From NCBI RefSeq assembly GCF_000801105.2, contig NC_079516.1:1674001-1738000 (forward strand): a stretch of 64,000 bases of DNA. The letters run 5' to 3'. The position numbers and the translations under genes are program-made. The DNA is from Raphanus sativus. Taxonomy: Eukaryota > Streptophyta > Magnoliopsida > Brassicales > Brassicaceae. The notes beneath the pieces were generated by a model, which saw nothing but the letters and a program-made list of their open reading frames with translations, made no database searches and was not told where the DNA came from. Shown piece by piece: positions 12,882 through 23,640 of the stretch. Position 1 is the first letter of the stretch. Each line of letters opens with the position of its first letter.

Positions 12882-14390
12882 TCATGTTCTCCCTTGATCT
12901 TTTATCCGTCCTTTGAAATGCTTGATGTAATCTATTAAATTGCTGAAGTAGAATCTTGTTGCTGGAGATGAATTCAGTTGTAGTTTGCCTGCATAGAGTA
13001 GAAAAAGTTATTTAAAAAACATAGTTTGATTTGTATATCTATTTCGATGTTTAAATTACGCACCCTTATAAGTCTTCGGAATTATGCTTGTGAATATGAC
13101 CACTTTTAATCTCAAGTTCTTCTCGCTATATAAGATGCTGAAATCTGATGCTTGTTTATCCCACAATATGAGTTTAACCATTGTCGACCTGAGTAGAGGT
13201 ATATATGTCAATTTAATTAAGAATTGTTTTACTTCTATTGTACTAATATTACCTCTTCAGTAGGAGACCGATAATTAGCTTCCTATTCCCCTCGGGATGG
13301 GATGTATTCATGTTTTGAAGCATGAGTATCTGTCCAACGACATCTGCGACGTGTTTAATTTATATATTAAGTCAGTATTTGTTAAATGAAAATAATGCTG
13401 AATGAGATACCTGGGAGATAGGTGGTTGATGTCGCTAAGCGCAGAAGCATTTTATTATCCTGGGGGGAAAAACAATGAACCGGAAAACTTGGAACACTAT
13501 CTGTAACATTTGTCAGTTTAGTCTCATGATTAATCCGAATGTAATATGGGAGGTGAGTGAGTTTTCGTTGTCGCGGATTATGTAGAACGAAAAACCCTGA
13601 GATATCGTACACATCTCCTTCGGTTAAGTAGTTAAGGGCATTTGCCTGACCTTGCCTAGTGAGTTGACCTTCCAATAATTGTCCCTGGTTGTAAATAATT
13701 TTAGGTTAAACCAACTAAATCAACAATCTATAGGTTCTTAATAAATATGCATATATGATAATGTTTTAAGTACGACTTACATGGTAGTCGAAGCAAAGGA
13801 AACCGTTGCAGATTTCGGAATTGTCCGTTTGATGTTTTTTCATGTCCCAAACACTCCTCATACATACTATTATAGGACGAACTGATTTACCCATTTGAAG
13901 TTGATGGATTCTCTGAGGAATGCATTCGACAGTGGCTGTGGCTATAAAACATACAAATTTCATCAATAACAGTTTATTATTATAATTTTGAGATAAAGTA
14001 ATTTTTTTTTGTTTTATTTAAGTTCTCACTATACTAAATATGCCTAAACTCTTATTTAAATGTGCTATCATTGAGAACTATTAGATATATGAATATTATT
14101 ATACTATTACTACAGAGGTATATTAGTAGTTTGATACATGAAACTAAATGGACGTCTCCAGTTAATTTTCGAATAGACGTCTACATGAAATAAAATGGAC
14201 GTCTTTGAATTTAGTCACAGTAAAAATAAATATCAAATGTGGAAGATCATGTGTCATACATATGTTCTCTAATGCTTTCCGCGAGAGTCTAATACAAATT
14301 ACGTGAGGGTTAATTTTGATCCTCAATGACATTACTTTCTAACACTCGCAGATTAATTCCAATATTAATCATATTACCTGGTGCTTCCAT
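12882..14390 (-). CDS. Helitron-encoded short RPA1-like protein (two OB folds)
   Basis: Six-exon model, in transcription order: 14390-14378, 13941-13781, 13684-13411, 13343-13253, 13188-13064 and 12988-12882. It gives 256 residues with every phase consistent. The first exon (MEAP) is inferred. Residues about 25-150 form a DUF223/OB-fold domain of the plant RPA1 type (GDVYDISGF, LPYYIRI, YLPDVVGQI). A second OB segment follows (MVKLILWDKQASDF, TSIIPKTYKG). The C-terminal zinc-ribbon OB domain of RPA70 is absent, and the stop follows KDQGRT. Two exon lengths (274 and 125 nt) equal those of the larger RPA gene in the same element, so the two are probably paralogues. RPA-like proteins bind single-stranded DNA. 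Plant Helitrons often carry them, presumably to protect the displaced strand during transposition (inference). Confidence 0.72.
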
Positions 14391-15247
14391 AGAGTAATCA
14401 AGACATGCTAGCATTGTCAAACTTTATCCTGTATAAAATGTTTGGCCATAGCATTACTGAGCAGTTAACATAAATCAACGATTTACAAACCGTATATCTA
14501 AACTAAAGCTGACTTTATCAGTCCTTATCAGTACACAACGAATTGTATCTATGGAACTTATACTGAAGCGTTAAAGCATGTCTGGAATACAAATAATACT
14601 AATCAGAATCACAAAACAGAATGTGGAGAACATATCACCTATATAGATACGAAGTAGTTGAGTCGACAGTAGAACTCCTATGTATCCAATATATGTTCTT
14701 CACATGAACTAATAAATCCTACCAACTTGCGAGCCAATTTATTTATTGCCAAATGAGAAGATATCTCGCATATATATCCTGTATCGTTAAATATCTAGGT
14801 GTAAGGAAATTTTCTATTCATAATCTCTTTCCGATCATAATCAAATATACATATGTTGGAAGGTAGGATTTGATCCGGCAGAAAAAGATTCGCTGCTATG
14901 ACATCAAACCCAATTGTTTAGCTAAAGTAATTATAGCTTGGGATGTGACCTTTGCGAGATCCGGCAGAAAAAGATCCGGTAGAGACCTATACCAATTATA
15001 AAGATTTAATACCATTTGTTTATGAAGATAATTAATTATTAGAAAGATATTACGACCAAAAGAGAATAAAACCAAGTTTTTATAGATAAAGTAAAACCAA
15101 AGCATAGTCATCCAAACTAAGGAAAATTCCAAAGCTTAGTCATCCAAATCCAAATTAAAGAAAAAACCAAAGCATAGTCATCCAAATTAAGAAAAAACCA
15201 AAGCATAGTCTCAAAGCAATATAAAAAGATCAGTAAACACTTGTCAT
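14391..15247 (-). other. Helitron spacer between the two RPA-like genes
   Basis: No gene seen. Near 15,093-15,214 there is a short tandem array of about four imperfect units built on ccaaagcatagtcatccaaa, directly downstream of the larger RPA gene (its probable 3' UTR). A second small direct repeat, gatccggcagaaaaagat, occurs near 14,872 and 14,958. Confidence 0.5.
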
Positions 15248-18002
15248 TTAGCCACTTCTTGCGCGCTTGGCACCTTCGTTCTCAACCCCATCACCAGCTC
15301 TCTTCACTGACTCATCGTCATGATCATCACTTCCATTCCCGGGATCCTCAGCTACATCCTCTCCTACTTTGCTCGCGGGTTCTGGAGCTTCAAGTGGGAG
15401 CACTTTCGTCACTGTTAAAGTCTGAGTCTTCCCAGTCAGGTTGTGGGATGAAATCTTCACAATGAACCTCCGGGTCTGGCCAATGGTATCAATCATAACC
15501 TGTGGCACAGGAACCATGTCATCGTCTCCAGCACCATCATTGGCCTACAGTGTATGTTGAGTTTATCAGTAAACACTATCAAGAAGTCTACAAAGCGTTT
15601 TAAAATATCTATACAAACTGCCATTTACATACCTCATAGTAGCTTTCAACCAATGCAGCAGCCTTCTTCCCAGTCAAGTCCTCACCAGCATCCCCAAGCA
15701 AGACGAAAACAGCTTGTTCACTGTGGTCGTAAACAGATAGCCTGCTCAGGTACCTGCAACACAAAACATTAATCCACATCCGATGATTTCTCCTCTATAT
15801 TTTTGCAGAAACCACTTACTGTGCTTCTCCAACAATCTCACTCTTCCCACACTTTTTACACATGAGGGTGGTAGGCCCCTTCGTTGCCTTCGTATGGCAC
15901 TCACTACATCCGATGTAATACCAGTTAAGGCCATGAACAACATCATCAATAGTGGCACTGCACTCAAACCAAGCAACCTACAAAGACAAAATGAAAGATC
16001 AATGAGAAGAGTATATCATCCTCCTTAACAAATCAGTCACTGTAAATATAAAACCTTAGCAGATGCGTTCTTCATGTAAGCGAAGAGCTCCCTCAATGTA
16101 GCTGGCTCAGGCTTGACCACCGCATCTGCAGTAACTCTGTTGGCTACATCCTGGTTTGAGAGCAACCTGTATGAATATCAACACAAACATCACAACAATG
16201 GCCGATATATATTATTAATATAATAGAAATTGACTATAACCCTTACCAGCTAAGGTAATCCCGTGTCTCTTGAACATCATTATCAAGAAACACTCTTGAG
16301 GGTGCCATGGAGGACAGCGATAAAACTACAGATAACAAAACCAACGTTATATCACAGAAGAAATAAGCTTATACAATAAAGGCAGAGAATAAGTTTACAT
16401 CAGAGTAAGATTCATTATACACATTCTAAAAATATTACACAAATAATCAACTCTAACCCTTGTCTTGAAACTATTCCACAGCCAACTATAAATACACTGC
16501 ACCTAAAATAATATCTATATAGCCAGAGAGCACCCCAACATTATCTAGCATCCTAAAACACATATTCAAAGTTCGAGATACAAACCTCCATAACGTTTTG
16601 GGTTTAAGGTCGTGACCAAGATTACACGAGCAGTTCCTCCAGAAGCTTTAAACTTTTTCCAGAACTCTGAAGCAGCCTGATCCCAGAGGCACAACTTCAG
16701 AACGGGATCGCTGTAACAACACGATATCGAGTGGTCAGATGAATCATTCCAAAACACAGGTTAAGACATAAATGACTTACTCATGTGTCTGAACATGGAG
16801 ATTCACTCGGCGGGATGCAGCAATGTTGGCCTCATCAAGCAGGAGACCGTCGCTGGGAACCTGCCCATTCACAAGTTTGATGTGCCCTATGTAATCTGCA
16901 CGCGAGGACGATCAACAAATTATTTAATTTCTCCTAAGACTTATCAGTGTAATACATCCAACAGAAGACAAAAAAGATATGAACTTACCATAGAGGGCAC
17001 CTTGCATATCGCAAGCAGCATCAAATTCCTCAAACCCATGAACTCGGAACCGGTCAGCAGGGAAACTGACAGAACTGTCGTTCAGCTCCGAAAGAACAGA
17101 GTTCCATGAGACACTGATCGTGACATCTGAGTCAGCAACCCGGTAGTTAGGCTTGCTGGTCGATCCATAAAAATTATGGAGTCGGTAAGTACAGCCAGGC
17201 TTCAAGTGACGCACATAGGACTCCATTCTCCCCGCAGAGATAAAGCCCTGGAGGACGGTTCCCTGTTTATTAATAAAAGAGTTAGGAAAGCTCAAATAAT
17301 TATTTAGATACCACGGAATGAAATGCAAAAAAAAAATTGTTAATGTACTATTAGCAAGACAACGCAGTTTATCAACTCAGTTAAAATAACTAAAATAACG
17401 CAGTAACATGGTGTGGTGATTCCAGTATCAACTCAAAGAAATCAGCAATCAAACTCTGAAAATAGATATTTTAGCGAGAGATAGACAACAATATGACCGT
17501 GTAAGGAAGACTAAACCGACAATCAAACCAAACAGCTGCTATCTAATCATCAGAGGACAACTAACAATTAAATTAGATACTGCCGTAAATAAAATCTAGG
17601 TTATACCTCGACGTCGATGAGAAGCATCTCCACACCGATGAGCACCTTCGAGACAGTATTCCAAGCCTCCCAGAAGTGGATAAGCCGGAACTGCATCTCG
17701 CCTTCATGGGGCCCATGTGTAGCATCCTTGAAGGCAATCACCTCCCGGGGGAGGTCGGTGGCGATAGCTTTTCCTTTACCGCCGTGAGAGACACTGGATT
17801 TGCCCCCACCGCCGATACGGATACCGCTGAAAGCGCCAGTTCTCCCGGTTGGTTTGACCGGAATAGAGGGAGCCAGCAAGACACCTTTAGACTTCTTGGA
17901 TGCAACGTCGCCGGCAGTGACACCGGTTTGATCGATAGGCTTAGCCGGGCCGGAGGAGGCAACAGATTTTCCGTTCGCTTTCTTGGAGTCGGATAACGTC
18001 AT
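15248..18002 (-). CDS. Helitron-encoded RPA70-like single-stranded DNA-binding protein
   Basis: Nine exons, in transcription order: 18002-17607, 17262-16989, 16895-16781, 16710-16586, 16325-16247, 16166-16055, 15977-15820, 15753-15633 and 15544-15248. They give 558 residues with perfect phase agreement and GT-AG borders. Residues about 1-85 are low-complexity (Gly/Lys/Ser). A DUF223/OB domain follows (FRLIHFWEAWNTVSK, YRVADSDVTISVSWNS, YIGHIKLVNGQ), then a middle OB (LKLCLWDQAASEFWKKF, VTTLNPKRYGG). A C-terminal RPA domain follows, with a C4 zinc finger (GCSECHTK through CKKCGK). The tail is acidic then basic (ESVKRAGDGVENEGAKRARSG). In RPA70 the C-terminal zinc-ribbon OB fold helps trimerisation and ssDNA binding. 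Its place inside the Helitron, same strand and upstream of the Rep/helicase, marks it as transposon cargo rather than host RPA. The reading frame is intact. Confidence 0.85.
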
Positions 18003-18460
18003 AGCTCGGAGTTCTCGAGAGGATAGGACAATGGTTGGGTGAAAAATAAATTGATAGAGGAGCTATTTATAAAGAACCGTAGACGAAGCAAACGAAAAAT
18101 ATCTATACAGATCAGATGGAGTAACCGAAGAGGCTCCATTAACTCGAGGATTAAAGAGCAGTAAGGTGTGGGGAGAGGATTGATTGCTCGCGAGAAGGAG
18201 GAAGAAGGAAGGTAAAGAAGATGAAAAGTTTCACGACATCGATAGATTAGGGTCTGCGCTTCTGCAGAAGAGAAGACCATAGGTAAAGGGCTGGGCTTTG
18301 GAAAAAGGATGGTCAGACGGGCTTGTTTAAAATCGCGAAGCCCATTAACGAAACTTAAGATCAGACGTGGCCACATAACTCCACTGCCATTGGCTAATTT
18401 ATTTAAATGAGGTGGACACTCTTAGGGAGCTTGATATCTCCCTTTTAGTAGTGTAATAGA
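18003..18460 (-). other. Helitron 5' terminal region
   Basis: Non-coding 458 bp from the 5' terminus (TC at 18,460-18,459) to the first ATG of the RPA70-like gene. It probably contains that gene's promoter and leader; a TATA-like tatttataaag is at about 18,064-18,074. Confidence 0.55.
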
Positions 18461-19266
18461 TAACCGAGAAAGAAGAAACTCGAACAAAAAAATATATTTT
18501 CCCTGGTCATCTTCTTGGCTTCACGACCTAGCCAATCTCTTGCTAACAACAACATTCAACTGAGAAAAATGCCCAACGATCTCCTTCTTCTTCTTTGTTG
18601 TCGTTGATATATTGAGCAATCTCTACACAATAAGTCCTACTGGTCTTTTTTTTTTTTTTTAAACTAAGTCCTACTGGTCTTGGTTTACTCAAGACTAGAT
18701 CTACTTGAAAAAATGCTGATATATAATAGCAAACTTGGGGCTAGTTGAACAGTATTTATATCATTAAACCTGAAGGAACCTTTGGGAAGAAATGGCCGAA
18801 AATAGTTTATAATGATGAAACTGGAAGCCCATGCATGTTTCTATGGATTCCCCACAAGGCTGGGCCTGAGTTTCCAGTATCATTGTGAAGCATGCAAAAA
18901 CTTTCTTCTAACAAAAGTAAGAGTCATCATTAAGGAGAGAAGACTGAGTGGTTATAATTTTTTTAAAAAGCGATATTAAGGACTAAAAGTCTAAAACGTT
19001 TGCAACTTTTTTCTATCCCATTCTCAACCAATATTCTTCATATTTCTTAGGATGCTTCCTTTATCTTACTTCTTTGCTTTTATTCTCGTCCTGTCTGCAT
19101 GAGATGTGTGAATAATTAGGTATTGACTGATGTAAAATAGCCTTTTATGTTTCAATAATAACAAAACAGATGAACCGGATGTTTGTAACCTGATGGTAAA
19201 GGACTCATGCGAGTTCCGCCATTTAGGTTCGAGTCACGATCATCTAATCTATTAATTTAGGGATTA
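18461..19266. other. Intergenic DNA
   Basis: No gene supported. It contains a poly(A)-only insertion scar (18,631-18,681, listed separately). Near 19,175-19,240 a tRNA-like B-box (ggttcgagtca) downstream of ctgatggtaaagg could be a SINE remnant, at low confidence. Confidence 0.4.
18631..18681 (-). mobile_element. Tail-only retrotransposition scar
   Basis: The 17-bp sequence taagtcctactggtctt occurs at 18,631-18,647 and again at 18,665-18,681. Between them are only 17 bp: 13 T then aaac. On the minus strand this is GTTT plus poly(A) between perfect target-site duplications, as expected from target-primed reverse transcription that copied little beyond the tail. Confidence 0.65.
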
Positions 19267-19981
19267 TCTACTATTTGAAGTTCTCATTTAAATTTTGGAC
19301 TCTTTCATAGTTGTTGCTAGAATATATCATGCCTCCTATACAATACAACCTACCAACTTAAATTAAACCAAATCTTAACCAACATAGATTAGTTAAACCT
19401 AACCAGTAACACTTTTATAATATTTTTGGTTAATCTCTTAATATAACTAGATCATATAAAATTGAACCATTCTTAAATCAACGAGTTCCATATCATTCCA
19501 TACATAAGAGAAAAAATATCCGACACATTTACAACGTAAGCATACAAAGACCGTATATGCTTATGCTTATTGATCTTCCAAAAATCAAATAATTGTGGCA
19601 TAGACCAACATAGGCTCATGTTCGTATCACTAACTTTACTTCCATATATTTACTCTTCACCTACATCATATCACAACATATACACAGTTATGCAAGAACA
19701 TGATTTTTTGTTCAAACAACCAAATAATGGTGGCATATGGTCAGTAGATTTTTTTTAAATATGTTTTTTTATATATTACATTTTACGAGACTATGTGTAT
19801 AAGTTTTTTTTTTTGAAAAAGGCATAACTATGTGTATAAGTTAAAAGGTAAAAGGTGTGACAAGGCAAATTATTATACTAAAAATGAAAGAAGATTAAAT
19901 ACAAACTAATAACAAGTACAACACAAATTATAACACTGTTAAATTCTATATATATTTAATTAAATATTATATATATGTCTA

Positions 19982-20013
<32 letters not shown>

Positions 20014-20120
20014 GTTACACAAATATATATAATATTATATACACATATTATATATACCATATATTATTAATTGAAATTTGACAAATCAATTTCCGCCATT
20101 TAGGGCGGGTTCTAATCTAG
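19267..20120 (+). mobile_element. Probable short non-autonomous Helitron (854 bp)
   Basis: The 3' end is clear: a CCGCC/GGCGG hairpin at 20,093-20,108, an 8-nt spacer, then CTAG at 20,117-20,120 followed by T. The proposed 5' end is TCTACTATTTGAAGTTC at 19,267 after an A. It resembles Helitron starts but is less certain. There is no coding capacity. A TA microsatellite lies at about 19,985-20,015. It inserted close to, but outside, the large Helitron, with a different 5' sequence. Confidence 0.55.
19790..19842 (-). mobile_element. Tail-only retrotransposition scar
   Basis: The direct repeat actatgtgtataagtt flanks a short T-run plus gaaaaaggcata. On the minus strand the insert reads tatgcctttttc plus poly(A), with the repeat as target-site duplication. 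It lies inside the proposed short Helitron, so it is younger than that insertion. Confidence 0.6.
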
Positions 20121-21163
20121 TTCTCAATTAAAATTGGGTTGGAAAATAAAGTTTTTTTGGATGTTTTCAATGGACTTTCCGGTTTAATGGTTATTAGGCG
20201 TTAGTCGGGTCTCTTTCAAAAATATTAGGATACCAGAATCATAAAAAAAGAAACAGATAAAAGCTCTTACGAAAGAAAAAACGAGACACAGATGTGGACA
20301 AGATTCAATTGTAATAATGTTTTTCACAATGCAAATTTTATAAGACTGAGAAACTGAACACACATATTTGTTACTTGTTATACAGCAGTTTACCACCTCC
20401 ATATACTTGCTCAAAACTAGAAGAATACACACAATTTTTGGCTCGTATGCTTTAAAGAAGATTGTTATTTATTAGTATATGCTGAAGTAGACGTTGTAGA
20501 CCGCGATACTCAGTTCAAAACATCTGTAACGTTCACTTACATGATTCGGTAAGATTAAAATATTTCCACACGTAGTATTAAAGCTATATGGTATAAATTA
20601 TTTAAATATTTAAGCATATTCTATTTCGTGTGTCTATAGACTTAATTATACAATACTACAAATAGGAGGCCGATATTATATTTCCCATAGACCAAGTGAA
20701 CTACATGTAGAAACAAATTCGGGTTGTACTATAAACGTCATGTATGCAACAATGCTTATGTAAGCCTTATGTAAGCACTAAGCAAACTTTATATTTATGT
20801 CTTCTTCTCCATCTTTCGTTTAAACCTACCCAAATGAAAACTTGGAAGAGTTTTTTTAAGATAAATTTTCTGAAAAGTGTTAATTTATAAATGGTTTGAA
20901 AATTGAATTTTGGTTATATAATGAATTCATTAACAGTAACATTAATTCTGTGAGATACCAGAGACGCCACTTGTAGCCTCAACTTCCGAAAGAACCACAC
21001 ACTCTCCGCATGCTCTGCCCAAATCCTTCCTTCCCCAAACAAAACATCACTGACTTTCTTATTTAGCAGCAAACGCAACACGTGGCATCATCCTAGCGGT
21101 CTTGTCACTTTATTACCGTCAATATAAACAAACGTGTTACATGTCAAGGTGTCCTAATCAACC
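20121..21163. other. Intergenic region and AIR12 upstream sequence
   Basis: No gene seen. The last 200 bp before 21,164 are less AT-rich and presumably hold the AIR12 promoter and leader; the region around 21,060-21,090 contains an ACGTGG (G-box-like) core. Confidence 0.45.
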
Positions 21164-21862
21164 ATGGCTCCTCATTCTTCTCTTCTTTTCATCCTAGCCG
21201 TTGCTTGCTTCTCCTCTCTTATTTCACCGGCGACTTCACAAACATGCTCCACACAGAACGTACTCTCCGCCGAGAAAACTCCGTTCCAGACATGCCTAGA
21301 CCTCCCCGAACTCGAGTCCTACCTCCACTACACTTACAACGCCACCAACTCATCTCTCTCCGTCGCCTTCGTCGCAACTCCGTCTCGCTCCGACGGCTGG
21401 ATCGCCTGGGCCATCAACCCCGCGGCGACCACGATGAGCGGCTCACAGGCCTTCCTCGCCTACGGATCCGGACCGGGCGCGCCTCCCGTCGTGAAGACGT
21501 ACAACATCAGCGGATACAATCTCACCGAAGGGAGGCTCGCCTTCGACTTCTGGAACCTGCGCGCCGAATCTTTGCACGGCGGTAGGATCGCGATTTTCGC
21601 GACGGTGAAGGTTCCGGCGGGAGCTGGGAGTGTGAATCAGGTGTGGCAGGTCGGTGGCAATGTGACGAATGGTCGTGTTGGAGTGCATCCTTTTAGTCCG
21701 CCGAATTTGAACTCTAGAGCCGTGCTGAATTTGACCGGTACGACCGGCGCTGGTGGTGGTGGCTCAAAAACTCCGGGGAATGCGGGGTGGATGACGACGA
21801 ACGTAAATTTTGGGGTTAATTTGGGAGTTTTGGTTTTGTTGGGGACTATATTTATTTTCTGA
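21164..21862 (+). CDS. AIR12: AIR12-like GPI-anchored DOMON b-type cytochrome
   Basis: Single exon, 232 residues. Residues 1-25 are a signal peptide (LLFILAVACFSSLISPATS). A DOMON domain follows from about 27 to 185 (FQTCLDLPELESYLHYTYN, DGWIAWAINP, VHPFSPPNLNSRAVLNLTG). A Gly/Thr linker and a C-terminal hydrophobic segment (FGVNLGVLVLLGTIFIF) look like a GPI-attachment signal. AIR12 (Arabidopsis AT3G07390) is an auxin-induced, ascorbate-reducible haem protein on the outer face of the plasma membrane. It is thought to link apoplastic and cytosolic redox. Several N-glycosylation sequons (NATN, NISG, NLTE, NVTN) fit an extracellular protein. The gene is GC-rich (notably its third codon positions), unlike its surroundings. 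Start at 21,164 is supported by the signal peptide. Confidence 0.93.
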   Translation: MAPHSSLLFILAVACFSSLISPATSQTCSTQNVLSAEKTPFQTCLDLPELESYLHYTYNATNSSLSVAFVATPSRSDGWIAWAINPAATTMSGSQAFLAYGSGPGAPPVVKTYNISGYNLTEGRLAFDFWNLRAESLHGGRIAIFATVKVPAGAGSVNQVWQVGGNVTNGRVGVHPFSPPNLNSRAVLNLTGTTGAGGGGSKTPGNAGWMTTNVNFGVNLGVLVLLGTIFIF

Positions 21863-22675
21863 AAATCTCCTTTTACTAGCAATAATGCAAGCCACCATAT
21901 AGTGTACTGATTACCATTTTTAGTAGAATCATTTACCTCTTTTCTAGCTATAGCATTGTTCTGAGTTATTATTTGACTGTATGGGACCACCAAGCACTAT
22001 TACTAGTATCATCTTACCTGTTTTTGTAGCCGTACTTGGTAATGGAATGTTTCTGTAGATTCGCTCGTTTAGATATTTCTGCAAGATCTTTTTTTTGTAA
22101 TCTGATATTATTAACAAGTTAACAACTAAAGAAAGTCACACAAAATATATGGGCATAAAGCCCAATACCAATATCAGCTTACCAAGCCCATTATTTATAA
22201 GACTATTTTAACATTTTTGGCGATGGAGGCCCATACTCTGCCACTCAGATTGTCTATTCAAATTTAAGAAGCTTGCTTTCATGTATTCTTTACTCTCCTA
22301 GCTTTCCTACTAACGCAGGTGTTTGAGTTTTTCATATAACCCTCTAACTTGAGAGTGGTTTAACCTTTGGAACCAAGATGCAATCAATTTTTGGGATGGC
22401 TATTCTTGGTTTTTCACCAGTGAGGCCATTTGGTCTTAAATCAGTCGACAGATAAATGTCAACACAAAACATATTGCGAGTCATCTAAAGTCGGGACTTC
22501 AAATTCTTGATTTCACCAGTGAGGCCATTTAGTCTTAATCACTCGGAAGATAAATGTCAAAAAAAAAAAACATATTGCAAGTCTTGTATAAGTTCGAACA
22601 GATAAATATAACCTTAATTATGTTTTTCTCTGATAAAAAACAAACAAGAACATGCAAAAGAAATTGATTTTTAAA
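21863..22675. other. Convergent 3' intergenic region AIR12 / RABA5b with a tandem duplication
   Basis: Holds both genes' 3' UTRs. A segment containing ttcaccagtgaggccattt is repeated about 105 bp apart (22,408-22,475 and 22,513-22,580) with divergence, the second copy carrying an A-run expansion. No gene seen. Confidence 0.5.
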
Positions 22676-23582
22676 TCATCGGGAGCAACAAGAAGAGCTC
22701 TGGGCGCCATCACTGTTGTTAACAAGACTGACACGGTTAACCGAAAGCTGAGCCTTGTAAGCATCAGAGTTGAGAAGTTTACGGCTAACATTACTGAAGA
22801 TCTCTCTGATAACAATCTCAAAGGCCTTGTCAACGTTCGTAGCGTCGAGAGCAGATGTCTCCATGAAGAACAATCCTTCTTCCTCCGCGAGAGCCTTCCC
22901 TTCTTCCACACTCACAGCTCTTATATCCTCCAAATCACACTTGTTCCCAACTAGCATTTGCGCTACTGCTGTGTCACAATGTGCTTACAGTAACAAAAAA
23001 AAAAGTCTTAGGATTCACAATGTAATATCAAAGATTCACCACAAACCCAAACATCATTTTCAGGTTTTCTAAAAATCGGTAAATATAAACATTTTTACTT
23101 GAGAGAAAAAAAATTTAAAAAATCGATTTAAGTGTCTCACTAATCAATAATTTTCTTATAAAGCATTTTAATTAGCTATTTTAGAAAATCATTATGTTCT
23201 GTTCTAGTAATAGAGAGAAAAAGGACAAGGAAAGGAAGGGACTTTTACTGTTGAGTTCCTGAAGCCAACGCTTAACGCTCTCGAAAGTGGAGCTTCTGGT
23301 GATGTCGTAGACAATGAGAGCACCGAAAGCACCTCTGTAATAAGCAGAAGTGACGGCCCTAAACCTCTCCTGACCGGCAGTGTCCCAGATCTGAGCTTTC
23401 ACTTCTTTCCCTTCGATCTCCACCAGCTGCGTCTGGAACTCCACCCCGATTGTCGCCTTCGAGTTCGTGTCGAACTCGTCTCGCGAGAATCGAGACAGGA
23501 GGTTCGATTTTCCGACCGCGGAGTCGCCGATTAGGACAATCTTGAACAGGTACTCTTCTCCTTGATTGTCTTCCTTACCCAT
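22676..23582 (-). CDS. RABA5B: Rab GTPase of the RABA5 (Rab11) group, RABA5b-like
   Basis: Two exons (23582-23249 and 22983-22676) give 213 residues; the 265-bp intron has a GT donor and an AG acceptor in matching phase. The P-loop GDSAVGKS is at residues 19-26, with switch-region [16 protein letters not shown], guanine-specificity NKCD and SAL motifs. The C-terminus SSSCCSR carries paired cysteines for geranylgeranylation. Plant RABA GTPases regulate trafficking at the trans-Golgi/early endosome and secretion to the plasma membrane and cell plate. Orthology to Arabidopsis AT3G07410 is inferred from sequence and from its place next to AIR12. The junction codons restore THCDTAVAQ between ELN and MLVGNKCD, as expected in this family. 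Confidence 0.92.
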
Positions 23583-23592
23583 TTTCTTTGGA

Positions 23593-23640
23593 AGGGATTG
23601 TGGGTTGTGGATTGTGGATTGTGGATTGTGGATTGTGGAG
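23593..23640. repeat. 9-bp minisatellite in the RABA5b leader
   Basis: The unit attgtggat (in + orientation) is repeated about five times immediately upstream of the RABA5b start codon, within its probable 5' UTR. Copy number may vary between accessions. Confidence 0.75.

Larger units (their letters stand above)
4891..18460 (-). mobile_element. Complete autonomous-type Helitron (13.57 kb) encoding Rep/helicase and two RPA-like proteins
   Basis: Read on the minus strand, the element starts at 18,460 with TCTATTACACTACTAAAAGG, directly after a host A. It ends at 4,891 with CTAG followed by a host T. Eight bases before CTAG is a 7-bp GC-rich hairpin (4903-4919, stem TCCGCGC/GCGCGGA, 3-nt loop). 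A 5' TC, a 3' CTRR, a subterminal hairpin, insertion between A and T, and no target-site duplication are the defining features of plant Helitrons. Inside, all on the minus strand, are an RPA70-like gene, a second short RPA-like gene and a Rep/helicase gene, in that order from the 5' end. All three can be read without stop or frameshift across reconstructed introns, so the copy looks potentially active or recently active. The inferred empty site reads attaatgta-A/T-aaccgaga. Confidence 0.88.

Noticed and set aside
15248..18002. Host replication protein A gene
   Set aside because: It lies between well-defined Helitron ends, on the same strand as the Rep/helicase and with a paralogue in the same element, so it is better explained as Helitron cargo.
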